The notes below the pieces were generated by a model that saw only the letters and a list, made by a program, of their open reading frames with translations, was not told the DNA's origin and searched no databases. Shown piece by piece: positions 25,991 through 34,971 of a DNA stretch of 64,000 bases. This DNA is from Kistimonas sp964291485. GTDB lineage: Bacteria; Pseudomonadota; Gammaproteobacteria; Pseudomonadales; Endozoicomonadaceae. Location of the stretch: positions 4,216,001 through 4,280,000 of the forward strand of contig OZ220224.1 of assembly GCA_964291485.2 (NCBI GenBank), in the 5' to 3' direction. The position numbers were made by a program, and so were the translations under genes. Position 1 is the stretch's first letter, and each line of letters opens with the position of its first letter.

Positions 25991-26566
25991 TTACTGTCCT
26001 GTCAGTTCATTCAGGCGCGCCGCCAAAGCTGGCAGAGCCATCACCCCATCAACCTCTGTATCGGCAAGAGTAGCCTTTGGCATTACCTCATGCTCGGCTG
26101 TTGCCGGATCCTGCACTAACACGAGCCCACCCCGTTGCTTGATCTGCCGAGCGCCAGCGCTGCCGTCGCGGTTAGCACCGGTCAGCACCACAGCAATCAG
26201 GCTGGAACCATACGCTTCAGCCGCTGACTCAAACAAAACATCCACTGAAGGGCGGGAATAGGTCACTTTTCTGTCAACACACAGGCTAATACTGCGATCT
26301 TCTTCAATCAGCATGTGGTAACCCGGTGGCGCCAGATAGATATGGCCGCTTTCAACCGGCTCCTGATCATCGGCAAACGAAACAGGCAGACGACTGGTTT
26401 TATTCAAATAACGAACAATGCTGTCATCAGCTTCGGCATCAATGTGTTTGACCACAAACACAGGTACAGGAAACGCCGGCTGCAAACTACCGAACAAAGC
26501 CTTAAGAGCTTCAATTCCCCCTGCTGAAGCGCCAATGACGACGGCAGCAAACGAATATGTCCTCAT
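25991..26566 (-). CDS. cheB: CheB-type methylesterase domain (no receiver)
   Basis: 191 residues: only the catalytic domain of CheB, without the N-terminal REC that controls chemotaxis CheB. The catalytic triad is clear: Ser14 in GASAGG, His41 in VKHIDA, Asp134 in TGANRDGS. The C-terminal segment QDPATAEHEVMPKATLADTEVDGV (ends of family motif PATAE..MP) is conserved. It hydrolyses glutamyl methyl esters (and deamidates Gln) on receptor or sensor coiled coils. It overlaps cheR by four bases, so they are produced together. The lack of a receiver means its activity is not directly controlled by CheA phosphotransfer. Confidence 0.92.
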   Translation of the reverse strand: MRTYSFAAVVIGASAGGIEALKALFGSLQPAFPVPVFVVKHIDAEADDSIVRYLNKTSRLPVSFADDQEPVESGHIYLAPPGYHMLIEEDRSISLCVDRKVTYSRPSVDVLFESAAEAYGSSLIAVVLTGANRDGSAGARQIKQRGGLVLVQDPATAEHEVMPKATLADTEVDGVMALPALAARLNELTGQ

Positions 26567-27495
26567 TCTGCTACCGCCTTTTTCCGATAGATTTTCTGGT
26601 AGATATCCACGGTCTCATACAACGAATCGATGTCAGTAAAGCGGATACTTTCCCGGGTACCCAGACACAACATGCCTTTCGGACATAGGCTGCTATTGAA
26701 TAGCTGAAATACCCGATTCTTCAGATCACGGTTGAAATAAATCAATACATTCCGGCAAATGATCAGGTGCATCTCGCCAAACACCCCGTCAGTCACCAAG
26801 TTATGGTTAGCAAACGTCATATTGGCTGAGAGTCGGCGATGGAATTTCAAAGAACTGTAACGCTGATGGTAATAATTGCTTAATAAGCCTTCACCACCCG
26901 ATTTCATGTAATTCTCTTCGTAGAGAGGAAGATTTTCCGTACGATAGATTCCCCGCCGAGCAATCTGTAATGATTCTTCATTCAAATCTGTGGCGTAGAT
27001 CTGCGCACGATCCAGAATACCCGCCTCATCCAGCAAGATCGCCATGGAGTAGACTTCTTCTCCTGTTGCGCAGCCGGCGTGCCAGATCTTGATGAAAGGC
27101 CAGGTTTTCAACCAGGGAATCACTTCTTCCCGAAGTTTCCGGAAAAAGGCCGGATCCCGAAACATCTCCGTCACAGTAACTGACATATGACGCAATAACA
27201 GCGCAAAAACAGCAGTATCATGCAGTACTCTGGGAATCAGATCAGCGATATGCTCGCAACCGATATCCTCTCTGAACTCCCTAATACGGCGCTTGAGGGA
27301 CGCTGGCGCATAATCATGAAAATCATACCCATAGTGCTGTTTTACCGCATCCAGTAGCAGCCTGATCTCCAGAGTTTCCAGGCCTCTGAGACCATCTTTT
27401 GACTCACTCTCTTCCGGATTACCCGGCAGCGACTCACCGTCTGTCGGTATTAACAGATCCGAAAGTGCGGCAGGTTCTTCCTTCCTCTCATCCAC
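26563..27495 (-). CDS. cheR: CheR-type protein-glutamate methyltransferase
   Basis: 310 residues from a GTG at 27495; AAGGA lies 12 bases upstream, so the start is a little uncertain. The N-terminal helical domain (DFHDYAPASLKRRI) precedes the SAM-binding core with WHAGCATGEEVYSMAI (family ACATGEE), the acidic YATDLNEESL and the NHNLV and FNRDLKNRVF segments typical of CheR. It adds methyl groups from SAM to Glu side chains of receptor-type helices. The first 50 residues are acidic and unlike CheR. The partner in this operon is unclear because no methyl-accepting chemotaxis protein, CheA or CheW gene is in the cluster. Confidence 0.92.
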   Translation of the reverse strand: MDERKEEPAALSDLLIPTDGESLPGNPEESESKDGLRGLETLEIRLLLDAVKQHYGYDFHDYAPASLKRRIREFREDIGCEHIADLIPRVLHDTAVFALLLRHMSVTVTEMFRDPAFFRKLREEVIPWLKTWPFIKIWHAGCATGEEVYSMAILLDEAGILDRAQIYATDLNEESLQIARRGIYRTENLPLYEENYMKSGGEGLLSNYYHQRYSSLKFHRRLSANMTFANHNLVTDGVFGEMHLIICRNVLIYFNRDLKNRVFQLFNSSLCPKGMLCLGTRESIRFTDIDSLYETVDIYQKIYRKKAVAE

Positions 27496-27549
27496 TGAGG
27501 CAAATTTCCTTCAAAATGACATCATCGAACAGGTAAGCGTGTTGTCTGG

Positions 27550-30500
27550 CTAGGCAGTATCATCCGGTTTCTGCTGTAACCAGAGCTTCAACATAGCCAC
27601 CATCTTTTCCATATCAATCGGTTTGGTCATATAGTCATTGGCGCCAGCCTCAATACACTTTGCCCGGTCATCGGACATCGCCTTGGCGGTCAATGCAATC
27701 ACCGGCAGGTTCTTGAAGCGAGGATGAGCCCGAATGCGACGAGTAGCTTCATACCCATCCATAATCGGCATCATGATATCCATCAGGACCAGTTCAACAT
27801 CCGGCTCTTTTTCCAGTTGTTTTAGCGCCAGTTCACCATTGTCGGCCAGTACGATTTCCAGATGGTATTTCTGCAGGGCCTTAGACAACGCGAAAGTATT
27901 ACGCAGGTCATCATCCACCAGCAGAATTTTGCGTCCTTTAAGGGCACTGTCATCAACAGCCGCCGGCTTCGCCACCGGTTTTCTGGGTTTACCAGGCTGA
28001 ATACTGTGCAGGAAGAGATTGACCTCATCGACCAGACGATCTTCAGAATGCTCGCCTTTCATGACCATGGTGCCGGCGAACTCTGCCAGCTCCCGGTGTT
28101 CTTCACGATTAATTTCCCGCGACGTGTTGATAATCACCTGAGGCATGCTTTCCCCCAGCTGATCATGCAGTTCATGTAACAATGCTGTGCCGTCTTCGTC
28201 CGGCAGATCGATATCAATGACAAGGCAGTGGTACTGCGACTTTTTCAGGGCTTCCCTCAAATCATGACCATTTGTCACAACCTCAGTTTCAATCCCCCGG
28301 CTTCCCAGCATGGCAATGGTTTTCTCACGACTCTCTTCATCAGCATCAATAATCAGAACTTTCTGGATTTCGTGAGCGCGCTTTTTCTCCAGCTTGCCAA
28401 AAAGATTATGCAGCTGTTCTTCAGAAACGGGTTTTTTTAATAGCGCCGTCGCGCCTTTGTGCAATAGAGAGCTATCCAGTTCACGCCCTGAAATGATATG
28501 AACGGGCATGTTGTGATTCCCGGTTTGCTGTTTCAGCAGCTCAAGAACCTGCTCACCATCCATATCCGGCAAACCAAGATCCAGAATGACCGCCTGAGGA
28601 TGAACTTTCTGGGCAATCTCAAGCGCATCTTTACCTGAATGGGCGGTCATGCATTCATAGCCTGAGCTCTCGGCGACTTTTTTCAGTACAGCGGAAAAAA
28701 TCTTGTCATCTTCCACAATCAGCAGGGGCCGGTCAGAACCGTCCGGTTTCATTGCAACCGGCGGTGCACTGGCCGTTTTCTCTGTCGTGGCTATTGCGAT
28801 GGCTGGCGTATCATTCGACTCAGACAGCGCAATCATGTCATCGTCCATATCAACGTCGGACGCCTCTTCATCCACCGCTTGTCTAGGCATATCCGTGAGA
28901 TATAGCGTGAAGGTTGCCCCCTTGCCGGCCTCACTGGTAATTTGCATCTCACCGCCCAGTAATACAGACATTTCACGGGAGATGGAAAGGCCAAGTCCGG
29001 TTCCGCCATATTTACGGCTGGTAGACCCATCTGCCTGCTGGAATGCTTCAAATATTGCGGCCTGCTTCTCTGGCGGGATACCGATACCGGTATCTTTCAC
29101 AGCAAAGCCAATCACATGTTGACTGTTCTTGAGGTTTTCACTGGTAAACTGGACATCTTCACTTGGTTTAAAAATCCGCAAGGTGACACTGCCTTCTTCC
29201 GTGAACTTGATCGCGTTGGACAACAGGTTCTTGATCACCTGCATCAGACGCTGGCCATCCGAATGAATATACTCTGGCAGGCTGGGATCACACGTCACGA
29301 TATAATCGAGTCCCTTGTTTTCAGCGACAGCACTGAACTGGTCCCGCATCTGTCGCTCAACTGATTCCAGCAACACATCTTCCAGGTTCAGGATCAGCTT
29401 ACCGGCTTCAACCTTGGAAAGGTCGAGAATATCATTGATCAGGTTAAGCAGGTCATGGCCCACTTTATCGATCACCTGGGCCGATTCCACCTCATCCTCT
29501 GACAGGTTGCCTTCATCGTTGTCCGCCAGCATCCTGGCCAGAATCAGCATGCTGTTCAGTGGTGTTCTCAACTCATGGGACATATTGGCGAGGAACTCGG
29601 ACTTATAACGGCTCGCTTCCTCCAGCTCCTGCGCCTTGGTCTCCAGATCACGGCGGGACTCTTCAACTTCGGCATTCTTGACTTCAATTTCGGCTTTTTG
29701 CCGGAACAGGGATTCCGTTTTTTCCTCCAGCTCCGTATTGGCCCGCTGCAGCTCCTCACTCTGGCTTTTCAGTTCTTCTTCGGATTCCCTCAGGATTCGG
29801 GTCTGATGCTCCAGTTCCTGGTTTGCCGTGCGTAAGTCATCCTGCTGTTTGGTCAGTGCCTCAGTCTGGCGAGTGGTTTGCTCCAGCAATTCCTGCACCC
29901 GCTCCCGGGACTGAACCCGATTCAAAACAATGGCAATGCTTTCCAATGAGGCATCAATGAACTGTTGAGTACGATCATCAATACTGCCCAGTAATGCAAA
30001 CTCCAGCACCCCTTTCACAGCATCATCAAACACAATCGGGATGACCAATACCCGGTCAGGTCGGCTGGAACCCAATCCTGAAGCAATCGGAAAATAGTCA
30101 TCCGGCACACTGACATACATTGTCTGCCGGTCTTCAGCCGCCTGCCCCGGTAATCCTTCCCCCATGACAAAGGACATTGGATGCTCACTGGACAGGGTAT
30201 AGGCATAACTGCCCATTATAACCAGCCGGTTCCGTTCCGTGAGCACATACATCGCGCCCACCTGAAAGCGCAGATAACGACACATAAAGCTCAAGGTATT
30301 CTGACAAAGCTCGGTGATCGTTAACTCCCCGCGCAACGCCTCATTAAGCCCGGTAATACCGCTCTGCAACCAGTTTCGGGCTTCATTCTCAGCGCTGACC
30401 CGTCGCAGCTGCTCTGTCATGATGCTGAAACTTCGGCTCAGCTGACCAATTTCATTCTGCTGGTCAATGACTTCACCTTTAACATACTCTCCGGACGCCA

Positions 30501-31749
30501 CACGGTTTACCCAGCCATTGATCCTGACCAGCGGCTGCACTATCCGACGGGTCGATACCATGGAAATCAGTAAAACCACCAGACTGGTAATAACCAGTAC
30601 TGTGAATAACTGATCCCGGAACCGGGTTACCGGCAGCAAGGCATCCTCAAGATTCACTTCTGTCAACAGAACCATGGGCGTTCCCATGATTTCCATATGT
30701 CGATAAACCCCCAACACCATATCGCCCTTGTAATTGCTGTATGTCTCGATATGGGCTATGGCGGTACCGTCATCGATGTCTTCCAGATATTCATCATTAT
30801 CATGATCATGATCGTGCTCATCACTATATACAGTCTCATGATCATACTTATCACCATGTGCATTCCTGCGGCTTTGGTACTCTGCAAGATGCTCATGAGA
30901 TTCCACATACTCGCCTGTGACAGGGTCAAGATGATTTAACCAATCCATCACTGAAGCGGTATTAATCTTCTGCCCATAAGAAAGGTCTTCTGCTTCCGCC
31001 CAGAAGCGAACCTTTCCATCCACGCCAACAATATACGATGCAACATGATCTCCCGTATCCATTCCCTGATGAAGCAGAAGCTTGAGGTCATCTTGAGAGC
31101 GCGTTTGCACCGCGATCGTACCGGCGATTTCACGCTCTTCATTGATCAGGGGCATCACAAAAAAGCTGACGACTTCACCACCTAACGGTTCATAAGGTTC
31201 CAGATCGGAGTAATGTGGCTCACCGGTTTCCAGCACTTGTTTGACCGTGGTGCTTAGCCGTGTATCTGAAAGGACACCATCAAACAGGTTTTCACCCAAG
31301 TCCCGATATTTGTGGATGGTATACAGGATATTCCCGTTGTTATCCGTCAGAAGAATGTCGGAATATTTGAAAAAATAGAGGAAATCAACAAATTCTCGGG
31401 AATGCCAGTCCACAACCTCCTGGTACTGAATGCCGGAAAGGTACTCCCGCAAGGGAAGGTCAGAGATTTCCCAACTGCTTTTCAGATCCAGCAAAAAATC
31501 CGTTGCCTGTCCGGCTCGAAAGAACAGGTTAGTAATGACACTGTCATGGTAATTATTGATTTGCCGGGAAAGGAGCAGGTTCACGTGAGCCAGTTCATCG
31601 TGTTTGTTACGGATGATACTTTCACTGGCGTTGTCGTATTCGATCAGCCCCACGATCGTCAGCGGCAACAGGGATAAACCGATAAACCAGGCCAGCAATG
31701 TACGGCCCAGCCCTTTGCGGTAGGTGCTCCAGTCATCCTTGCGCTTCAT
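27550..31749 (-). CDS. Large hybrid sensor histidine kinase (Cache-HAMP-GAF-HK-three REC)
   Basis: 1399 residues. Membrane helix about 15-36; periplasmic Cache-like sensor to about 375; second helix about 380-398; HAMP about 400-452; GAF 470-615; long Glu/Gln-rich coiled coil 616-715; HisKA with His725 in NMSHELRTPL; ATPase domain to about 955 (VIKNLLSNAIKFTEEG, GIGIPPEKQ, GTGLGLSISREM); then three receivers with intact phospho-acceptor Asp (ILDLGLPDMDG, VIDIDLPDEDG, LMDIMMPIMDG). A His/Asp-rich stretch DEHDHDHDNDEY at residues 310-321 lies in the sensor, flanked by more His. No Hpt domain is seen. It heads an operon with cheR, cheB and a REC-GGDEF-EAL gene and presumably feeds the last of these. 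The periplasmic ligand is unknown; a divalent metal is the obvious guess. Confidence 0.9.
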   Translation of the reverse strand: MKRKDDWSTYRKGLGRTLLAWFIGLSLLPLTIVGLIEYDNASESIIRNKHDELAHVNLLLSRQINNYHDSVITNLFFRAGQATDFLLDLKSSWEISDLPLREYLSGIQYQEVVDWHSREFVDFLYFFKYSDILLTDNNGNILYTIHKYRDLGENLFDGVLSDTRLSTTVKQVLETGEPHYSDLEPYEPLGGEVVSFFVMPLINEEREIAGTIAVQTRSQDDLKLLLHQGMDTGDHVASYIVGVDGKVRFWAEAEDLSYGQKINTASVMDWLNHLDPVTGEYVESHEHLAEYQSRRNAHGDKYDHETVYSDEHDHDHDNDEYLEDIDDGTAIAHIETYSNYKGDMVLGVYRHMEIMGTPMVLLTEVNLEDALLPVTRFRDQLFTVLVITSLVVLLISMVSTRRIVQPLVRINGWVNRVASGEYVKGEVIDQQNEIGQLSRSFSIMTEQLRRVSAENEARNWLQSGITGLNEALRGELTITELCQNTLSFMCRYLRFQVGAMYVLTERNRLVIMGSYAYTLSSEHPMSFVMGEGLPGQAAEDRQTMYVSVPDDYFPIASGLGSSRPDRVLVIPIVFDDAVKGVLEFALLGSIDDRTQQFIDASLESIAIVLNRVQSRERVQELLEQTTRQTEALTKQQDDLRTANQELEHQTRILRESEEELKSQSEELQRANTELEEKTESLFRQKAEIEVKNAEVEESRRDLETKAQELEEASRYKSEFLANMSHELRTPLNSMLILARMLADNDEGNLSEDEVESAQVIDKVGHDLLNLINDILDLSKVEAGKLILNLEDVLLESVERQMRDQFSAVAENKGLDYIVTCDPSLPEYIHSDGQRLMQVIKNLLSNAIKFTEEGSVTLRIFKPSEDVQFTSENLKNSQHVIGFAVKDTGIGIPPEKQAAIFEAFQQADGSTSRKYGGTGLGLSISREMSVLLGGEMQITSEAGKGATFTLYLTDMPRQAVDEEASDVDMDDDMIALSESNDTPAIAIATTEKTASAPPVAMKPDGSDRPLLIVEDDKIFSAVLKKVAESSGYECMTAHSGKDALEIAQKVHPQAVILDLGLPDMDGEQVLELLKQQTGNHNMPVHIISGRELDSSLLHKGATALLKKPVSEEQLHNLFGKLEKKRAHEIQKVLIIDADEESREKTIAMLGSRGIETEVVTNGHDLREALKKSQYHCLVIDIDLPDEDGTALLHELHDQLGESMPQVIINTSREINREEHRELAEFAGTMVMKGEHSEDRLVDEVNLFLHSIQPGKPRKPVAKPAAVDDSALKGRKILLVDDDLRNTFALSKALQKYHLEIVLADNGELALKQLEKEPDVELVLMDIMMPIMDGYEATRRIRAHPRFKNLPVIALTAKAMSDDRAKCIEAGANDYMTKPIDMEKMVAMLKLWLQQKPDDTA

Positions 31750-32296
31750 ACTCAGTATCCAGAAAGCCTTTCTTTACGGATTAATAGCCTTCTCTGGTTA
31801 TCGGCATGGCAGCATCGGTCTACAGCCTGTAGCGACAGGGCGTTTCAGACTTCCTTATTCATGCCATTTGTCAAAATTTTTGCAGTTTATGGCTGTTCTG
31901 AGGCAACCGATGCCGCAAATATCCCTTTCGGGACTTGCCAGCCTTCCCGACAAACCGATATATTGCTGCCAAGCCCTTAAATAACAACAAAAAAGCCCCT
32001 TTAGATAAGGATTTTCAACCGGGCGCAACCTTAAGTCTGCCTAACTGGGACAGACGACCGCTGTCTGCAGCGCAAAGGGTTGCCGGTATTGATATTCTTG
32101 ACTGGGGGGACAGTTGCCCATCGGCAGTGATCCACACCTGAATCGCTGTAGTGCCAGAATCATGGCACTCATACAGTACGCCCTCCCCGAGAACCGGATC
32201 AGTGAACACTGGTCTGACTGGCTTCCTTTACGTCAAATTCAGGCAGAGAAGAACGCGAACAACATCAACAACGATAACGGGTTAAGGCGATACAGA
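31750..32296. other. Divergent intergenic region between the hybrid kinase and oppA
   Basis: 547 bases without a convincing gene. It holds a hairpin AGTGCCA/TGGCACT (32150-32156 with 32163-32169, six-base loop). A CA-rich stretch (about 32256-32280, AACAACATCAACAACG) lies just before the oppA ribosome binding site; it resembles the type of oppA leader element targeted by GcvB-like sRNAs in enterobacteria. Promoters for both genes must lie here but I cannot place them with confidence. Confidence 0.45.
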
Positions 32297-33931
32297 ATGA
32301 AAAAGACGCTATTAGCAAGCCTGATTCTGGCCACATCGGCAACACTGGCAGCCCTGCCACTGACTGCCGCGGAGGTACCCGCCGGTGTCAAGCTGGCCAA
32401 GGTGCAGGAGCTGGTTCGGGGGAACGGTGCGGAACCGGCATCACTGGATCCACAGAAGATCGAAGGCTCTCCGGGCTCCCGTATTGCCAAGGATCTCTTT
32501 GAGGGGCTGGTATCGCAGGACGCCAATGGCAATATCATCCCGGCTGTAGCCGAATCCTGGGAAGCATCACCGGACAACAAGGTCTTTACCTTCAAGCTCC
32601 GCAAAGATGCCCGTTGGTCTAACGGCGTCCCTGTCACCGCCCATGATTTTGTCTATGGATTCCAGCGCGCAGTAGATCCCAAGCTGGCGTCACCTTACGC
32701 CTGGTACATGCAGATTCCCGGTATCGTGAATGCGGATGCCATCATTGACGGCAAGAAAAAGCCAGAGTCTCTGGGTGTTGCCGCACTGGATGACCATACC
32801 TTCCAGGTCACTCTGAATAAGCCAATCCCTTTCTTTGTCAAACTTCTGGCACACCAGACAACCTTCCCAGCGCCTCAAAAGACCATTGAAAAATACGGTG
32901 AAACCTGGACCAAGCCTGGCCATATGGTGTCTAACGGCGCCTATGTTCTGAAGTCCTGGGTCGTCAATGAGCGCATTGTACTGGAGCGTAATACCCAGTA
33001 CTGGAACAACACCAAAACGGTTCTCGACAAGGTCTCCTACCTGCCTATTGAATCCGAGAATTCTGAACTCAGCCGCTATCGCGCCGGCGAGGTTGAAATG
33101 ACCAATGGCAGCACCCCGATTCCGCTGGAGCACTTCAAGAAACTCCAGAAGGAAATTCCTGACGAGATCCGTGTCAGTCCACAGATCGGTACCTATTACT
33201 ACGAATTCAACAACCGCCGTGCGCCATTCAGCGACGCCCGTGTCAGAAAAGCCCTGTCTTACACCATCAACCGTGAAGCCATCGCCAACTTTGTGGTTGG
33301 TCAGGGAGAGAAACCCACTTACAGCTTCACGCCGGATAACGTCAACAGCTTCGTCAAACCTGATCTGAACTGGGCAACCCTCAGCTATGACCAGCGTGTC
33401 GAGGCAGCCCGCAAGCTGCTGAGCGAGGCCGGCTATGACAAGTCCAACCCGCTGGAAGTGACCATGCTCTACAACACCAGCGATGCCCACAAGAAAGTTG
33501 CCATTGCCATCGCCCAGATGTGGAAAAAGGCCCTCGGCGTGAAAGTCACCCTGGAAAACCAGGAATGGAAAACCTTCCTGGATACCCGTCGCGAAGGTCG
33601 CTTTGATGTTTCCCGCGCCGGCTGGATCGGTGACTACAATGAAGCCTCAACCATGCTCAGCCTGCTAATGACAGAAAACGGCAACAACTATGCCCGCTGG
33701 AGCAACACCGAGTATGACAACCTGCTGAATAAAGCCATGACAGTCGCAGACGAAAGCCAGCGCGCCGAACTCTACCAGCTGGCCGAACAGCTGATTGCCG
33801 AGGAGATGCCGGTGGCGCCGGTTTACCAGTATGTCACGGGCCGACTGGTGAAAAGCTACGTTGGTGGCTACCCCATGAATAACCCGGAAGACAATGTACT
33901 GGCCAAAGATCTTTACATCATGGCCCACTGA
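32297..33931 (+). CDS. oppA: Oligopeptide ABC transporter, periplasmic binding protein
   Basis: 544 residues from the ATG at 32297, preceded by AAGGCG; the frame is open far upstream, but only this start gives a signal peptide (MKKTLLASLILATSATLAAL, cut after TAA or LTA). The mature protein is a family 5 extracellular solute-binding protein: NGAEPASLDPQKIEG, RIAKDLFEGLV, NVVTAHDF-type NGVPVTAHDFVYGFQRAVDPKLASPYA, the SNGAY loop and the C-terminal IAEEMPVAPVYQY are as in OppA. It binds peptides of two to five residues in the periplasm and delivers them to OppBC. It is followed by a strong hairpin and then oppBCDF. Confidence 0.93.
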   Translation: MKKTLLASLILATSATLAALPLTAAEVPAGVKLAKVQELVRGNGAEPASLDPQKIEGSPGSRIAKDLFEGLVSQDANGNIIPAVAESWEASPDNKVFTFKLRKDARWSNGVPVTAHDFVYGFQRAVDPKLASPYAWYMQIPGIVNADAIIDGKKKPESLGVAALDDHTFQVTLNKPIPFFVKLLAHQTTFPAPQKTIEKYGETWTKPGHMVSNGAYVLKSWVVNERIVLERNTQYWNNTKTVLDKVSYLPIESENSELSRYRAGEVEMTNGSTPIPLEHFKKLQKEIPDEIRVSPQIGTYYYEFNNRRAPFSDARVRKALSYTINREAIANFVVGQGEKPTYSFTPDNVNSFVKPDLNWATLSYDQRVEAARKLLSEAGYDKSNPLEVTMLYNTSDAHKKVAIAIAQMWKKALGVKVTLENQEWKTFLDTRREGRFDVSRAGWIGDYNEASTMLSLLMTENGNNYARWSNTEYDNLLNKAMTVADESQRAELYQLAEQLIAEEMPVAPVYQYVTGRLVKSYVGGYPMNNPEDNVLAKDLYIMAH

Positions 33932-33955
33932 CCCCTGACACACTCTGCACAGTTC

Positions 33956-33981
33956 CCCCTTCCCCCCCTGAGGGGAAGGGG
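33956..33981 (+). terminator. GC-rich hairpin between oppA and oppB
   Basis: CCCCTTCCCC (33956-33965) pairs with GGGGAAGGGG (33972-33981) over a six-base loop. With no T-run, it probably protects the oppA message or partly stops transcription, giving more OppA than transporter. Confidence 0.6.
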
Positions 33982-34041
33982 CCTGATTCCAGACACATCT
34001 GTCGTGAATGCGGGTCATGTGCTGCCTGATAAGGTCACTGT

Positions 34042-34965
34042 ATGCTGAAATTCATCATCAAGCGTCTGGCGATTGCCATACCGACGTTACTGGTACTGAT
34101 CACCATTTCATTCTTCCTGATGCAAATGGCGCCCGGTAGCCCGTTCACTGGGGAGCGCGCCCTGCCGCCGGAAATCCTTAAAAATATCGAGGCCAAGTAC
34201 CACCTCGACAAACCCCTCTACCAACAATATTTCTACTACCTGCGGGATCTTGCCCACGGCGATCTTGGCCCTTCCTTTAAATACAAGGATTACACCGTTA
34301 ATGAGCTGGTCGCCCAGAGCTTCCCGGTTTCCCTGAAAATTGGGGTTGCCGCTTTTATTGTTACGGTATTAGTCGGTGTTGGCGCAGGCACACTGGCGGC
34401 GCTGAAACAGAACAGCTGGCTGGATTATCTGGTCATGTCGCTGGCGATGACTGGTGTGGTTCTGCCCTCGTTCGTGATAGCACCACTACTGGTGCTGGTG
34501 TTTGCCGTGACACTCCAATGGTTACCCGCCGGCGGCTGGCATGACGGCAGCTGGCAATACATGGTGCTGCCGGTAACGGCCATGGCAATTCTCTATATTG
34601 CCGCGATCGCCCGAATTCAGCGCAGCAGCCTGATCGAAGTACTGAACAGTAACTTCATCCGAACGGCTAAAGCCAAGGGGCTGCCCTTCCACCACATTAT
34701 TCTGAGACACGCGCTGCGTCCATCACTGCTACCCGTGGTGTCGTATATGGGACCCGCGTTTGTCGGGATTATCACGGGTTCCGTGGTTATTGAGACGGTG
34801 TTCGGTCTCCCCGGCGTCGGCCAGCATTTTGTCAACGGCGCACTGAACCGGGATTACTCCCTGGTACTCGGACTGACCATCATCATTGGCGCACTGACCA
34901 TCCTGTTCACAGCGATTGTCGATATTCTCTACGCCGTTATTGATCCCAAGATACGCTATGAGTAA
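34042..34965 (+). CDS. oppB: Oligopeptide ABC transporter permease
   Basis: 307 residues with six membrane helices, the usual OppB length. It pairs with OppC to form the peptide channel. The N-terminus MLKFIIKRLAIAIPTLLVLI is the conserved first helix. MQMAPGSPF is the periplasmic loop motif of the family. The cytoplasmic coupling loop carries FIRTAKAKGLPFHHIILRHALRP, quoted in short as RTAKAKGLP, the EAA-type site where OppD/OppF dock. The end DPKIRYE is nearly identical to the enterobacterial protein. It precedes oppC by six bases. Confidence 0.95.
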   Translation: MLKFIIKRLAIAIPTLLVLITISFFLMQMAPGSPFTGERALPPEILKNIEAKYHLDKPLYQQYFYYLRDLAHGDLGPSFKYKDYTVNELVAQSFPVSLKIGVAAFIVTVLVGVGAGTLAALKQNSWLDYLVMSLAMTGVVLPSFVIAPLLVLVFAVTLQWLPAGGWHDGSWQYMVLPVTAMAILYIAAIARIQRSSLIEVLNSNFIRTAKAKGLPFHHIILRHALRPSLLPVVSYMGPAFVGIITGSVVIETVFGLPGVGQHFVNGALNRDYSLVLGLTIIIGALTILFTAIVDILYAVIDPKIRYE

Positions 34966-34971
34966 CTGCTG

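Noticed and set aside
32690..33490. 266-codon minus-strand reading frame
   Set aside because: It lies opposite oppA and shows no start signal or motif; a shadow.
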